Source of the DNA: DASXRA01 sp963737425
GTDB lineage: Bacteria; Actinomycetota; Actinomycetes; Mycobacteriales; Jatrophihabitantaceae
Direction: 5' to 3'
Assembly (NCBI GenBank): GCA_963737425.1
Contig: CAVTSX010000010.1
Span: 1,178,001-1,242,000, forward strand
DNA: 64,000 nt
In this document: piece after piece, positions 16,682-24,785 of the stretch
Layout of the letters: the number at the start of each line of letters is the position of its first letter
Position numbering within the stretch: position 1 is the first letter of the stretch
Position numbers and translations under genes: made by a program
The notes under the pieces: model-generated
The model's database searches: none
Seen by the model: only the letters and a program-made list of their open reading frames with translations
What the model was told of the DNA's origin: nothing

Positions 16682-17158
16682 ATGGCATACGACTTCGACT
16701 TTCTCACCGGCACCTGGGACGTCCACAATCGCAAGCTGGTCAAGCCACTCACCGGCAGCACTGACTGGGAGCAGTTCCCCGGGCGATCGGTCGCCCGCTC
16801 GATCTTCGGAGGTTCAGGTAACACCGACGAGATCACGTTCCCGACGATGGGCTGGTCCGGCTACACGTTGCGCCTTTTCGACGCCGACGAGCAGACGTGG
16901 TCGCTGCGCTGGGTCAGCAGCCGCCGCAACGTCATCGACCCGCCGGTCGTCGGTCGCTTCGTGGACGGGCGGGGCGAGTTCTTCGGCGACGACACCCACG
17001 CCGACCAGCCGATCCGGGTGCGCTATGTGTGGTCGGGAATCACCCCGACGACTGCCCGCTGGGAGCAGGCGTTCTCCATCGACAGTGAGAAGACTGCGAA
17101 GACTGAGACGACTTGGGAGCTCAACTGGATCATGGACCTTCGCCGGGTCGGTGACTGA
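16682..17158 (+). CDS. DUF1579-like conserved protein, WYL-regulator target
   Basis: 158 residues, soluble, starting MAYDFDFLTGTWDVHNRKL. The opening FLxGxWxVxNR and the tryptophan-rich beta pattern (SLRWVSSRRNVIDPPVVGRF, ETTWELNWIMDLRR) resemble DUF1579-type proteins, which have a lipocalin-like fold and unknown role. These commonly sit next to YafY/WYL regulators, as here. The start has no obvious Shine-Dalgarno. I cannot assign a reaction. Confidence 0.65.
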   Translation: MAYDFDFLTGTWDVHNRKLVKPLTGSTDWEQFPGRSVARSIFGGSGNTDEITFPTMGWSGYTLRLFDADEQTWSLRWVSSRRNVIDPPVVGRFVDGRGEFFGDDTHADQPIRVRYVWSGITPTTARWEQAFSIDSEKTAKTETTWELNWIMDLRRVGD

Positions 17159-17251
17159 CGGGCTTCCCCAGCCGGGCACTTGACCGGCACGCGTGCTCAA
17201 TTCATCCTGTCGCGAGGGCCGTTCGAGCCAGTACGAGCGGCAGGATCCGAC

Positions 17252-18568
17252 ATGACCGAGATGGCCTCGCCGGCCGACCCGGACCTGCTACGCGGCGCGG
17301 CCGCGGTGCCGGGGCCGGCCTTGGCGTCAGAGTCGGCGTCGGTCTCGGCCTCGGCCGAGCCGACCGCCCGTGTTCCGCGCGCCTGGGCGGTGAGATTCGC
17401 CCTTGTCTGGCTGGGCTTCTGGATGGCGAACCTGGCCCCCGTGCAACTGCTGCTGCCCGACCAGTTCGACGCGATCGACAAGGCCCACAAGGTGGGCGAT
17501 CTCGGTGCGGTGCTCGGCATCGGCGGCCTGGTCACCCTCGTCGCATTGCCGGTGTGTGGGGCCTTGTGTGATCACACCCGATCGCGTTACGGCCGGCGCC
17601 GGGTGTGGATGTTCGCCGGCGTCCTGGTGTTCGCGTTCGGAGTCGCGGCCACCGGGACGTTGCACTCGGTGGCCGGCATCGCCGCGGCGTGGGCCGTCGC
17701 GAGCATCGGGATGAGCATGGCCACGGCGGGGCTGACCGCCGCGGTTGCCGACCAGGTTCCCGACGAGCAGCGCGGCGAGATCTCCGCGGCGATGTTCGGT
17801 CCGCAGGCTCTGGGCATCCTGGTCGGCCTGCTCGTGCTGACGACGGTGATCACCTCGACGCGCGGTGGCTACCTGTTCCTGGCGGCCGGCCTGCTCGTGC
17901 TGGCCACCCCGTTGGTCCGTCGCTACCGCGACCAGGCCGAAGACCGTCAGGTTCACGCGCTGACTCCGATCGCGATCCTGCGCTCGATCTGGGTCAACCC
18001 ACGGGAGAACCCCGATTTCGCCTGGGCGTTCGCGGGCCGCGTGCTGGTGAACGTCGGCAACGCGCTGGGCACGTGCTACCTGCTGTACTTCTTCCAGGAC
18101 TACCTCGATCTTGCCGACCCCGACGCGGCGTTGCTCATTACCACCGCGATCTATCTCGTCTTCACGCTCGCGTCGACCTACGGCGGCGGAATCCTGTCCG
18201 ACCGCACCGGTCGCCGCCGGGCATTCGTCGCGTCCGCCGCGGCGCTGCAGGCGATCGCCGCGCTGCTTCTGGTCGCCTGGCCGGGATTCGGTACAGCCCT
18301 TGTCGCAGCGGCATTTCTCGGCGCCGGCTACGGGGCCTTCCTCTCCGTGGACCAGGCCCTCGTCGTCCACGTCCTGCCTGATGCGCACGCACGCGCGAAG
18401 GATCTCGGCATCATGAACGTCGGTACCAATGCGCCGCAGGCCCTGGCCCCACTCGCAGCCAGCGTGATCATCGGCATGCTCGGCGGCTACCAGGTGCTTT
18501 TCGCGGCGGCGGGCGCCACCACCCTGGTCGGGGCGGCGATGGTCTTCCGGATCAGGGGCGTGCGCTAA
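17252..18568 (+). CDS. MFS transporter (12 TM)
   Basis: About 438 residues from the ATG at 17252, after a Ser/Ala-rich cytoplasmic leader of about 50 residues. Twelve hydrophobic helices are visible, with CDHTRSRYGRRRVWM after TM2 and GGILSDRTGRRRAFV after TM8, the paired MFS loop motifs. The overall pattern resembles sugar- or GPH-like symporters rather than drug exporters. A TTG at 17180 could extend the N-terminus. Its stop overlaps the stop of the convergent Fic gene. Substrate unknown. Confidence 0.8.
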   Translation: MTEMASPADPDLLRGAAAVPGPALASESASVSASAEPTARVPRAWAVRFALVWLGFWMANLAPVQLLLPDQFDAIDKAHKVGDLGAVLGIGGLVTLVALPVCGALCDHTRSRYGRRRVWMFAGVLVFAFGVAATGTLHSVAGIAAAWAVASIGMSMATAGLTAAVADQVPDEQRGEISAAMFGPQALGILVGLLVLTTVITSTRGGYLFLAAGLLVLATPLVRRYRDQAEDRQVHALTPIAILRSIWVNPRENPDFAWAFAGRVLVNVGNALGTCYLLYFFQDYLDLADPDAALLITTAIYLVFTLASTYGGGILSDRTGRRRAFVASAAALQAIAALLLVAWPGFGTALVAAAFLGAGYGAFLSVDQALVVHVLPDAHARAKDLGIMNVGTNAPQALAPLAASVIIGMLGGYQVLFAAAGATTLVGAAMVFRIRGVR

Positions 18569-19803
18569 CCGCCTGCGAGGCGTCGGCGTCCGGCACGTGC
18601 GGCGAAGTCGTCGAGCGCCGAGAGCACCTCGCGGCTCTGCCACATGCGGTTGCGGCGCCGGCCGCTGAACTCGGTGATGACGCCGGCCTCGGCGAGTTGG
18701 CGGATTGCCCGCTGCGCATTCGCGGACGTGGCTCGCAGTTCGTTCTGGACCAACTCGGCGTCGACGACCGGCTGGCGCATGAGCAGATCGGCCAGCTTCC
18801 AGGCCGCTGCGTCCTGCCGCGCGGTGATGACGGAGTTCCAGCGCTCGCGGGTGTCGTGCAGGTCGGCGACGAGCCGGCGCCCGTTCGCGATGGCCGCGAA
18901 CGAAGCCTCCGCGATGAGCGTGACGATCTGCGCGGCGTCGCCGCGGCGATAGCGCGTCAGGGCGGCGAAGTACGCGTCGGTGTCGGTGAGCAGGCCGGCG
19001 GACACCGGAACGGTGACGTTGCGGGTGAGCCCCTTGGCTCGCAGCATCGAGTGCACCAGCGCCCGCCCGGTGCGTCCGTTGCCGTCGGCGAAGGGGTGGA
19101 TGGTTTCGAACTGGGCATGCGCCAGCGCAGTGTGGGCGAGCACGGGCAGATCGTCGCGCTGCACGAAGCGCATCAGGTCGGCCATGGCGGCGGGCACCCG
19201 CTCGTGATGCGGAGGCACGAATGCGGCGCCGTGCGGGCCGAAATCGCCGCCCCCGATCCACACCTGCTCGGTGCGCCAGCGGCCGGCCGCGTCGGGATGG
19301 TGCCGGCGCATGAGTGCCGCATGCATGGCGAGCACGGCGGCGGCGTCGAGCCGGTCGGCCAGGTCGATCGCCGCTTGCATGGCGTGCACGTTCGCCACGA
19401 TCTCGGAGGCGTTCAGCTTGTCGTCATTGCCGAGTTCGGCCAGCGCGATGGCGCGGGCACCCGAGGTCAGGTTCTCGATCTTCGACGAGGACGTGGATTC
19501 AGAGCGCAGCAGGATGGCGCCGAACGGGGCGATCTCGGCGCCCATCTCGGCGTCGAAACGCGCGATCTCGCTGGATGCCTCGTCCGCGAGCGCAATAGCG
19601 GATGTCGGCAGCGCCACCTCGAGCGCGGCGATGGCCGGCACGACCGCGGCCTCGTAGGTGCCCGCGTGCCGGCGTCGCAAGGTGCGTGAGCCCATGCCCG
19701 GGGGAAGCGAGGACACCCACTCGCGCTCCTCGAAGGCGAGCGGCGGCCAGCTCGCGACCTCGCGCGAGACGCCTGCTGCCGGCCGGGCCGGAACGGATGC
19801 CAC
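18565..19803 (-). CDS. Fic-domain protein (probable AMPylase), class II with built-in inhibitory motif
   Basis: 412 residues. The Fic active site is H236 in HPFADGNGRTGRAL, a full match to HPFx(D/E)GNGRxxR, so AMP transfer from ATP is predicted. An inhibitory motif (S/T)xxxE(G/N) lies upstream in SSSKIEN (S106, E110, N111), N-terminal to the Fic core as in class II enzymes; its Glu blocks ATP binding until released. The C-terminus (VDAELVQNELRATSANAQRA) looks like a winged helix, so it may sense DNA or a partner. GTG start at 19803. No separate antitoxin gene is needed. Confidence 0.88.
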   Translation of the reverse strand: MASVPARPAAGVSREVASWPPLAFEEREWVSSLPPGMGSRTLRRRHAGTYEAAVVPAIAALEVALPTSAIALADEASSEIARFDAEMGAEIAPFGAILLRSESTSSSKIENLTSGARAIALAELGNDDKLNASEIVANVHAMQAAIDLADRLDAAAVLAMHAALMRRHHPDAAGRWRTEQVWIGGGDFGPHGAAFVPPHHERVPAAMADLMRFVQRDDLPVLAHTALAHAQFETIHPFADGNGRTGRALVHSMLRAKGLTRNVTVPVSAGLLTDTDAYFAALTRYRRGDAAQIVTLIAEASFAAIANGRRLVADLHDTRERWNSVITARQDAAAWKLADLLMRQPVVDAELVQNELRATSANAQRAIRQLAEAGVITEFSGRRRNRMWQSREVLSALDDFAARAGRRRLAGG

Positions 19804-19812
19804 GCGGCCAGT

Positions 19813-19844
19813 TTAGCATCCGATCACACCAGTTCGAATGCTAA
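19813..19844. promoter_or_regulatory. Inverted repeat TTAGCAT-N18-ATGCTAA in the divergent fic/zincin promoter
   Basis: TTAGCAT (19813-19819) and its exact complement (19838-19844) flank 18 nt immediately upstream of the Fic start. The AT-rich half-sites stand out from the GC-rich surroundings. It could be an operator, perhaps autoregulated through the Fic protein's C-terminal wHTH-like region, or fortuitous promoter elements. Confidence 0.4.
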
Positions 19845-19888
19845 GCGTCGAGGCTACGCACACCGGCCGGGCGACGGACAATGGATCC

Positions 19889-20230
19889 ATGGTCGAGGTC
19901 GAGCCGGACCGCTTCGAGGCGATGATCGGCGAGGCGCTCGACGGGCTGCCGCCGAATCTGGGCCGGCTGATGCGCAACGTCGCCGTCACCGTGGACCACG
20001 ATGCCGGACCGCCGGGGCTGCTCGGGCTCTATCACGGCGTACCCCTGACCAACCGCACGACTCACTATGTCGGCGTGCTGCCGGACCACATCACGATCTA
20101 CCGCCTGGCCATCTGCGCGATCTGCCGCGATGAACAGGAGGTAGTCGAACAGGTGCGCAGAACCGTCATCCACGAGGTCGGCCACCACTTCGGTATCGAC
20201 GACGCCCGACTCCACGAACTCGGATGGTAG
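19889..20230 (+). CDS. Minimal zincin metallopeptidase family protein
   Basis: 113 residues from the ATG at 19889 (MVEVEPDRFEAMIGEALDGL). The C-terminal TVIHEVGHHFGIDDARLHELG contains HExxH with a distal Asp, the compact metallopeptidase family (DUF1025/zincin-like) widespread in actinobacteria. Proteolytic activity has rarely been demonstrated and the function is unknown. The in-frame ATG at 19838 falls within an inverted repeat and would add 17 non-conserved residues. Divergent from fic. Confidence 0.82.
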   Translation: MVEVEPDRFEAMIGEALDGLPPNLGRLMRNVAVTVDHDAGPPGLLGLYHGVPLTNRTTHYVGVLPDHITIYRLAICAICRDEQEVVEQVRRTVIHEVGHHFGIDDARLHELGW

Positions 20231-20258
20231 GTGCGGCGCACCTGCCGCAACGCGACGT

Positions 20259-20927
20259 TCAGCTTCTGATGACCGGCCTGCCGAGTGGCAGTTCCGGCCC
20301 GCCGGTCATCGCCGAGCCAACGGCGAAGTAGATGTAGACGCCGATGGCGGCGAATGCGAACGCGATCCAGCCGCCGGCCTTCAGCCAGTTCGCGTCTGCG
20401 TTGATCGTCCCGATCAGCACCGCGATCAGCGCCGCCTCGACGAGGGCGAAGACGCCGGTGAACGCAAGTGGCAGCCGCAGTGTCGCCAGCGTCAGCATTC
20501 CCATGATCACGATCCACGTGATGAGGAACAGACCCTGGGTGTGCACGATGTCCCGGAGCGGGATCAGGTACCAGTTGTGCAGTAGTCCGAACACCAGGGC
20601 GGCATAGCTGAGCCAGAATGCCCCGAAGATGCCGAAGACGCTGGCCACCGCGCTCTGCCCGACGGCTGCGGCCCAGATCGTGGCGAGAGTCAGGCCAATG
20701 CCAGTGGCGAAGGAAATGACCGCGAGCGGTGCGCCCACTGCCCCCGCGGGCACGTACCCGATGAGAGCGAGGCCGAGGGCGACCGAGCCCGCGACGAAGA
20801 CCGGGATGCCGAGCGCAGCCGGATTGCCGGCCAGGAACGCGTTCTCCGGCGGGGCGGCCGGCGCGGCGTGGGCGGCAGGGGCGGCGTCGAGGCCGAGCTG
20901 CTCGGGCGTGACGCTTCCAGTAGTCAT
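20259..20927 (-). CDS. satP: Acetate/succinate uptake permease (SatP/YaaH, GPR1-FUN34 family)
   Basis: 222 residues with six predicted membrane helices. The family signature N-P-(A/L)-x-L-G is visible near the first helix (LAGNPAALGIPVFVAGS). It imports acetate with protons. Start at the ATG at 20927, preceded by GAGGGAG. A 69-residue two-TM protein is encoded just upstream on the same strand and may be co-transcribed. Possible physiological link to acetone/2-propanol products of the nearby propane locus (inference). Confidence 0.85.
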   Translation of the reverse strand: MTTGSVTPEQLGLDAAPAAHAAPAAPPENAFLAGNPAALGIPVFVAGSVALGLALIGYVPAGAVGAPLAVISFATGIGLTLATIWAAAVGQSAVASVFGIFGAFWLSYAALVFGLLHNWYLIPLRDIVHTQGLFLITWIVIMGMLTLATLRLPLAFTGVFALVEAALIAVLIGTINADANWLKAGGWIAFAFAAIGVYIYFAVGSAMTGGPELPLGRPVIRS

Positions 20928-21021
20928 GATGTCTCCCTCGTGGATCGACTGGTGGAGCGGAACGGTGTGGGCAAGGGGTCCACCTCGCAGGATCGGCCCC
21001 GGCTGACCTGGGACTTCGGGC

Positions 21022-21231
21022 TCAGGTCGACAGGTGCGTGAACGACGCGCCCGCCGCAAGGACCGCGCAGCACGCGTACACCCAGCGGGCGTTCAATTGC
21101 CACCACCTGATGCGGCGGCGGCTCCGGACAGGCAGCACGTCCAGTTCGGACATCGGGACAACGCGAAGTGACAGCCACATCGCGGCGGCGACCACGACGG
21201 CGATCGCCAGCAGCGCCAACGCTGGTGACAT
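21022..21231 (-). CDS. Small two-helix membrane protein upstream of the acetate permease
   Basis: 69 residues. N-terminal hydrophobic helix (ALALLAIAVVVAAAMWLSL), a basic loop with SRRRIRWWQ, then a second hydrophobic segment near the C-terminus. AGGAGG lies 8 nt before the ATG at 21231, so the start is well supported. It may assist the permease, as small DUF485-like proteins do for ActP, but it is not recognisably that family. Function unknown. Confidence 0.6.
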   Translation of the reverse strand: MSPALALLAIAVVVAAAMWLSLRVVPMSELDVLPVRSRRRIRWWQLNARWVYACCAVLAAGASFTHLST

Positions 21232-21332
21232 CGACGTCACCTCCTAGAGGACAGCGGTACTGCGTTCGTCCCGCGCCGAAGGTGCGGGAGTGGACGAAGA
21301 GGTTCGCGCGGGGTTTGTCATGGCTGCCGATG

Positions 21333-22358
21333 TCAGGGCACGAGGATCGCGCGCCCGCGTACCTTGCCGTGGTCGAGGTCGTCGAGGGCTTTCTGGAATT
21401 CGGTCAGCGGGTAGGTGGCGGTGTGCAGCGTGACCTGGCCGCGCGCGGCGAGCACCATCAACTCGGCGAGATCGTTGTACGAGCCGACCAGGTTGCCGAT
21501 GAAGTTGATCTCGGTCGAGATGATGTCGATCGTCGGCACGTTGATCGCGCCGCCGTAACCGATGACGTAGTAGTTGCCGTTGCGGCGCAGGCAGCCGACT
21601 CCGACCTCGACAGCGCCGCCCTCGCCGACGAAGTCGATCACCGCCTCGGCACCGTTCCCGTCGGTCAGGTCCTGTACGGCCGAGACCGTGTCGTCGTTGG
21701 AGATGATCGTGTGGTCGGCCCCGAGTTCCTTGGCCAGCGCAAGGGCATCGGCGTTGCGGTCGACGACGATCATCTCCACCGACGACAGCGCGCGAAGCAC
21801 CTGCACGCCGATGTGTCCGAGACCGCCCGCGCCGATGACGACGGCCTTGTCACCCGGCCGTAGCTTGCGAGCAGCCTTGGCGACCGCGTGGTACGCGGTC
21901 AGACCGGCGTCGGCGAGTGCGGCGACGCCGGCCGGTTGCAGCGAGCGGTCGAGCTTGATCGCCGAGCGCGCCGTGGTCTTGAGGTACTCGGCATACCCGC
22001 CGTCGCTGTCGATTCCGGGGAACGACGAGTTCGAGCAGTGCACGTCGTCACCGTCTCGGCATGCGCGGCACAACCCGCACGTGACCAGCGGGTGCAAGAT
22101 CACCGGGTCGTCGACCGCGACGTTGGTGACGGCGCTGCCCACGGCCGACACCCAGCCCGCGTTCTCGTGGCCGAGCGTGTACGGCAGCGGCACCCCGGTC
22201 TTCTCGGCCCATTGGCCTTCGATGATGTGCAGGTCGGTTCGGCAGACTCCCGCGCCGCCGATTCGTACGACTATGTCGAGCGGGCCGGTGATCTCCGGAT
22301 CCGGCAGGTCGACCAGTTCGGGGGCGACGTCATATTTCGGAAGCTGCACGGCCTTCAT
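21333..22358 (-). CDS. Zinc-dependent alcohol dehydrogenase of the propane locus
   Basis: 341 residues, medium-chain zinc ADH. Catalytic-zinc ligands are C39-region in GAGVCRTDLH, the His in TLGHENAGW and a later Cys; the structural-zinc cysteines are in CGLCRACRDGDDVHC; the Rossmann motif is GAGGLGHIG. Start ATG at 22358 with GAGGAGG upstream and a 4-bp overlap with the DUF59 gene. In mycobacterial and rhodococcal propane loci an orthologous ADH accompanies the monooxygenase and is thought to oxidise 2-propanol to acetone. The same role is inferred here. Confidence 0.88.
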   Translation of the reverse strand: MKAVQLPKYDVAPELVDLPDPEITGPLDIVVRIGGAGVCRTDLHIIEGQWAEKTGVPLPYTLGHENAGWVSAVGSAVTNVAVDDPVILHPLVTCGLCRACRDGDDVHCSNSSFPGIDSDGGYAEYLKTTARSAIKLDRSLQPAGVAALADAGLTAYHAVAKAARKLRPGDKAVVIGAGGLGHIGVQVLRALSSVEMIVVDRNADALALAKELGADHTIISNDDTVSAVQDLTDGNGAEAVIDFVGEGGAVEVGVGCLRRNGNYYVIGYGGAINVPTIDIISTEINFIGNLVGSYNDLAELMVLAARGQVTLHTATYPLTEFQKALDDLDHGKVRGRAILVP

Positions 22359-23092
22359 CGCCGGTCCTCCTCGGTGAACTGTCGTGGCCGCTGTGCGGCA
22401 GCAGATTCTGGATAGCGCGTCGTGAGCAATCCGCGGCAGAAGTGCGCATTCCCGTCGATGCTGACCCGCACGGTGCGCGCGAACCGGAGCCGGAGCGCGG
22501 CGTCCTCGGTCGGCACCGGCGCCCCGGAATCGTCGACGAACACAGGGGAATCGGGATCGAGCGGAAGGTCGATGTCGGCGCGCCGGCGCAACAGGCCGGA
22601 CCGCTCGATGCCATCGGGCAGATCGCCCAGGCGCGCTTTCGGCAACGACTCGATCGTCCAACCGTCGGCGAGCAGGCGTCGGCAGGCCCGATCCATCGCC
22701 GCGAGGTGAGCCTTGCGCTGGAAGTTGCGGCGCAGTTCGGTCAACTCCGAACCGGCCTCGTCGGGGAACGATCCGACGAACCCGGCCCCGGCGGCCACCC
22801 CCGAGTTGATCTCCCCCGAGGCGAAGTGCTCCTCCAGCACGATCGACGCTGTGTCGATGCCCGGCACCGAGCGCGTCGCGTCGTAGGCGTCGGCCACCAT
22901 CAGGTACGCGAAGTTGGGCGCGCAGAAGTACGTCGGCAACCGCAGCCGCACCTGCGCATGACTACCGTCGACCGTCGTCTCGGTGACGAAGCCGAGATCG
23001 ACGATCGACTCGTCGAGCTCCGGGTCGCGCACCGTGCCCAGCGCGGCAGTCACCGCGCCGAGCAGATCCGAACCCGTCAGCTGAGCCGTCAC
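22355..23092 (-). CDS. DUF59/MIP18-type metal-sulfur cluster assembly protein of the propane locus
   Basis: 245 residues. The N-terminal ~100 residues match the DUF59/MIP18 fold (LGTVRDPELDESIVDLGFV; the conserved D-P-E motif). The C-terminal ~140 residues are specific to propane-monooxygenase loci. GTG start at 23092 overlaps the amidohydrolase stop by 4 bp, and its own stop overlaps the ADH start by 4 bp. It probably assists iron delivery to the diiron hydroxylase or Fe-S assembly in the reductase (inference from family and context). Confidence 0.8.
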   Translation of the reverse strand: MTAQLTGSDLLGAVTAALGTVRDPELDESIVDLGFVTETTVDGSHAQVRLRLPTYFCAPNFAYLMVADAYDATRSVPGIDTASIVLEEHFASGEINSGVAAGAGFVGSFPDEAGSELTELRRNFQRKAHLAAMDRACRRLLADGWTIESLPKARLGDLPDGIERSGLLRRRADIDLPLDPDSPVFVDDSGAPVPTEDAALRLRFARTVRVSIDGNAHFCRGLLTTRYPESAAAQRPRQFTEEDRR

Positions 23093-24117
23093 GACGTTGC
23101 GCCGACTGCCACCTCGGCGTCGGGCTCGGCCGGCACTTTGGCCGCGAGCTCCGCGGGCACCTCCAGGTCGTACAGGGCTGCCGCGTTCAGACCGAGGATC
23201 TTGCGCTTGACGTCCGTTGTCAGCTCCGGGTACTCGTTCATGTCGGCCGGGATCTTGAAGTCGACGAACTTCTCGATGAGCCACTTCGGGTGCCAGATCG
23301 CGTAGTCGCTCGCGAAGAGGATCTTGTCCTCGCCGATCCAGTACAGCAATTCACCGACGATCTGGGCGAAGTAGCGCGGGCGGGTGTGGATGAACGGCAT
23401 CGCGACGGCGAGGCCGCCGTAGACATTGGGCTCCTGCGTCCCGATCCAGCAGAAGTCCTCCAGCCGGGGCAGGCCGACGTGCTCGACGATGAAGTTCAGG
23501 TCGGTGAATTCGGTGGCCGCGACGTCGACGTCATGCACGTCGAAGGCATCGCGCTCGAGTGGGCGAATCGTCGGTCCCTTGTGCACATGGATGTTCCTGA
23601 TACCGAGTTCGCGGCACTTCTCCAGGTATTTGAAGGCCTCCCGCTCGGACAGCTTCCAGCCGTGCGAATCGCCGCGCCACTCAGCCGTGTAGAGCTTGAC
23701 GCCCTTGAGGTTCCACCGCTTGGCCGACTCCGCGAGCACGCGCAGGCCGCGGTCGCCGTCGCGCGGGTCCCACGCGCCGTTGACGATGAACTTGTCCGGG
23801 TACTTCTCCGCGAGCGCGCCGTCCTGGTCGGTGGTGTTGAAGCCGTTGGTGTAGAAGTCGGTCAGGAAGGTCGGCTGGAAGATGGCCCTGTCGACATAAC
23901 CGACCTCGAACAGGTCATGGATTATGTCCTGCTCGCTGTACTTCTCGAACTTATCCTTCGGCCAGACAAATTCTTCCGGACTCAGATTCTTGTGATAGTC
24001 GTAGAAACAATCGATGAACATCTTGCCGTGGATGTTCGCCTGGTTGGCCGGGCTGCCGTCCCAGAAGTGCGTGTGGCCGTCAACCACGAAGTAGCTCTCG
24101 CCGTCTTTGGTGTACAT
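23089..24117 (-). CDS. Amidohydrolase (amidohydrolase-2/TIM-barrel) of the propane locus
   Basis: 342 residues. Metal-binding residues are visible as DGHTHFWDG (HxH), IRNIHVHKGP, FIVEHVGLP and FASDYAIWHPKW, the ACMSD-like amidohydrolase-2 pattern. RBS GGAGGAG precedes the ATG at 24117. Such a gene is a constant companion of mimABCD/prmABCD in actinobacteria, but its reaction is not established. It heads a leftward operon (amidohydrolase, DUF59, ADH) divergent from prmA. Confidence 0.85.
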   Translation of the reverse strand: MYTKDGESYFVVDGHTHFWDGSPANQANIHGKMFIDCFYDYHKNLSPEEFVWPKDKFEKYSEQDIIHDLFEVGYVDRAIFQPTFLTDFYTNGFNTTDQDGALAEKYPDKFIVNGAWDPRDGDRGLRVLAESAKRWNLKGVKLYTAEWRGDSHGWKLSEREAFKYLEKCRELGIRNIHVHKGPTIRPLERDAFDVHDVDVAATEFTDLNFIVEHVGLPRLEDFCWIGTQEPNVYGGLAVAMPFIHTRPRYFAQIVGELLYWIGEDKILFASDYAIWHPKWLIEKFVDFKIPADMNEYPELTTDVKRKILGLNAAALYDLEVPAELAAKVPAEPDAEVAVGATS

Positions 24118-24213
24118 GCGCAATCTCCTCCAGTTGTTTGTCGGTTCCGCGAGGGCGGTCCGACACGGTCGAGATACGTCAACTTGGATCGCTGAACACG
24201 CTAAAACTCCACG

Positions 24214-24231
24214 CCCCACCCACAGGTGGGG
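24214..24231. promoter_or_regulatory. Hairpin in the divergent control region
   Basis: CCCCACC (24214-24220), 4-nt loop, GGTGGGG (24225-24231): a perfect 7-bp stem in the presumed 5' leader of the amidohydrolase transcript, about 100 bp before its start codon. Role unknown. Confidence 0.4.
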
Positions 24232-24283
24232 AGGTCCCGGCCTGTCCGTGGCTCGACAGTAGGACTCGGCCGAATCCGGAGTT

Positions 24284-24298
24284 GTCTCAAAACGAGAC
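24284..24298. promoter_or_regulatory. Candidate operator 1, GTCTC-AAAAC-GAGAC
   Basis: Perfect 5-bp arms with 5-nt spacer. On the leftward strand a TACTGT (TANNNT-type -10) follows about 24 bp downstream, so the site would sit near -35 of the amidohydrolase-DUF59-ADH operon; it is also 55 bp before the 80-aa ORF. The same palindrome occurs at 24612 and, with one mismatch, at 31100. Confidence 0.6.
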
Positions 24299-24352
24299 CG
24301 CCGGGCGCCCGTCTGCGGCCGTTTCATGCGGTGTCGGCTAGAGGAGGTAGAC

Positions 24353-24595
24353 GTGACTGCATCCGACGAAGCACAGACCTACAGCCCATGGACCGTCGTC
24401 AACGTGGTGTTCGCACATCTCGTCGACGAGGGGCTGCATCCCATCCTGGGCGATGGCGGACATCCGGGTGAGCCGGCCGCGGCTCTGCTTCGCGCGCTGG
24501 GCATCACTCCGACCGTCGAAGGTGACGCCCGGGTGGCCGAGGAGACCCGCCGGCGGCTGGCCGAACTGAGGACAACCGTGTTCGAGGATCCGTGA
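24353..24595 (+). CDS. 80-residue hypothetical protein at the head of the prm operon
   Basis: Soluble small protein starting at the GTG at 24353, with AGGAGG 5 nt upstream, so translation is very likely. The sequence has WTVVNVVFAHLVDEGLHP and a C-terminal charged helix (EETRRRLAELRTTVFEDP). No cysteines and no recognised domain. It lies between two copies of the GTCTC palindrome, 190 bp before prmA. It may be a locus-specific accessory factor; I do not recognise a family. Confidence 0.65.
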   Translation: MTASDEAQTYSPWTVVNVVFAHLVDEGLHPILGDGGHPGEPAAALLRALGITPTVEGDARVAEETRRRLAELRTTVFEDP

Positions 24596-24611
24596 TCATC
24601 CGAGTGCCCCC

Positions 24612-24626
24612 GTCTCAGGATGAGAC
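24612..24626. promoter_or_regulatory. Candidate operator 2, GTCTC-AGGAT-GAGAC, upstream of prmA
   Basis: Same palindrome as at 24284, centred 167 bp before the prmA ATG. TCTAAT at 24649-24654 could be a -10 element, placing the operator near -35/-40, as for an activator contacting sigma-70 RNA polymerase. No sigma-54 (-24/-12) promoter is visible. Confidence 0.6.
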
Positions 24627-24785
24627 CGTTTCGGCCAGTGTTCGGGGCTCTAATCGAGCACGTCGGCGTGCCGTACCCAGTCAGCACGCCTAACCGAAGC
24701 CCGCCTCCACCAGCCCGGGTCGATGCCGAGCCAGTTGGGGAGCAGCCAGAAGTCGGCAGTAGCAACCGACCGCGAAGGAGTGCCG

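Noticed and set aside
24627..24785. A sigma-54 promoter before prmA, expected from the regulator family
   Set aside because: No TGGCAC-N5-TTGC-like sequence is present, and the regulator lacks the GAFTGA loop.
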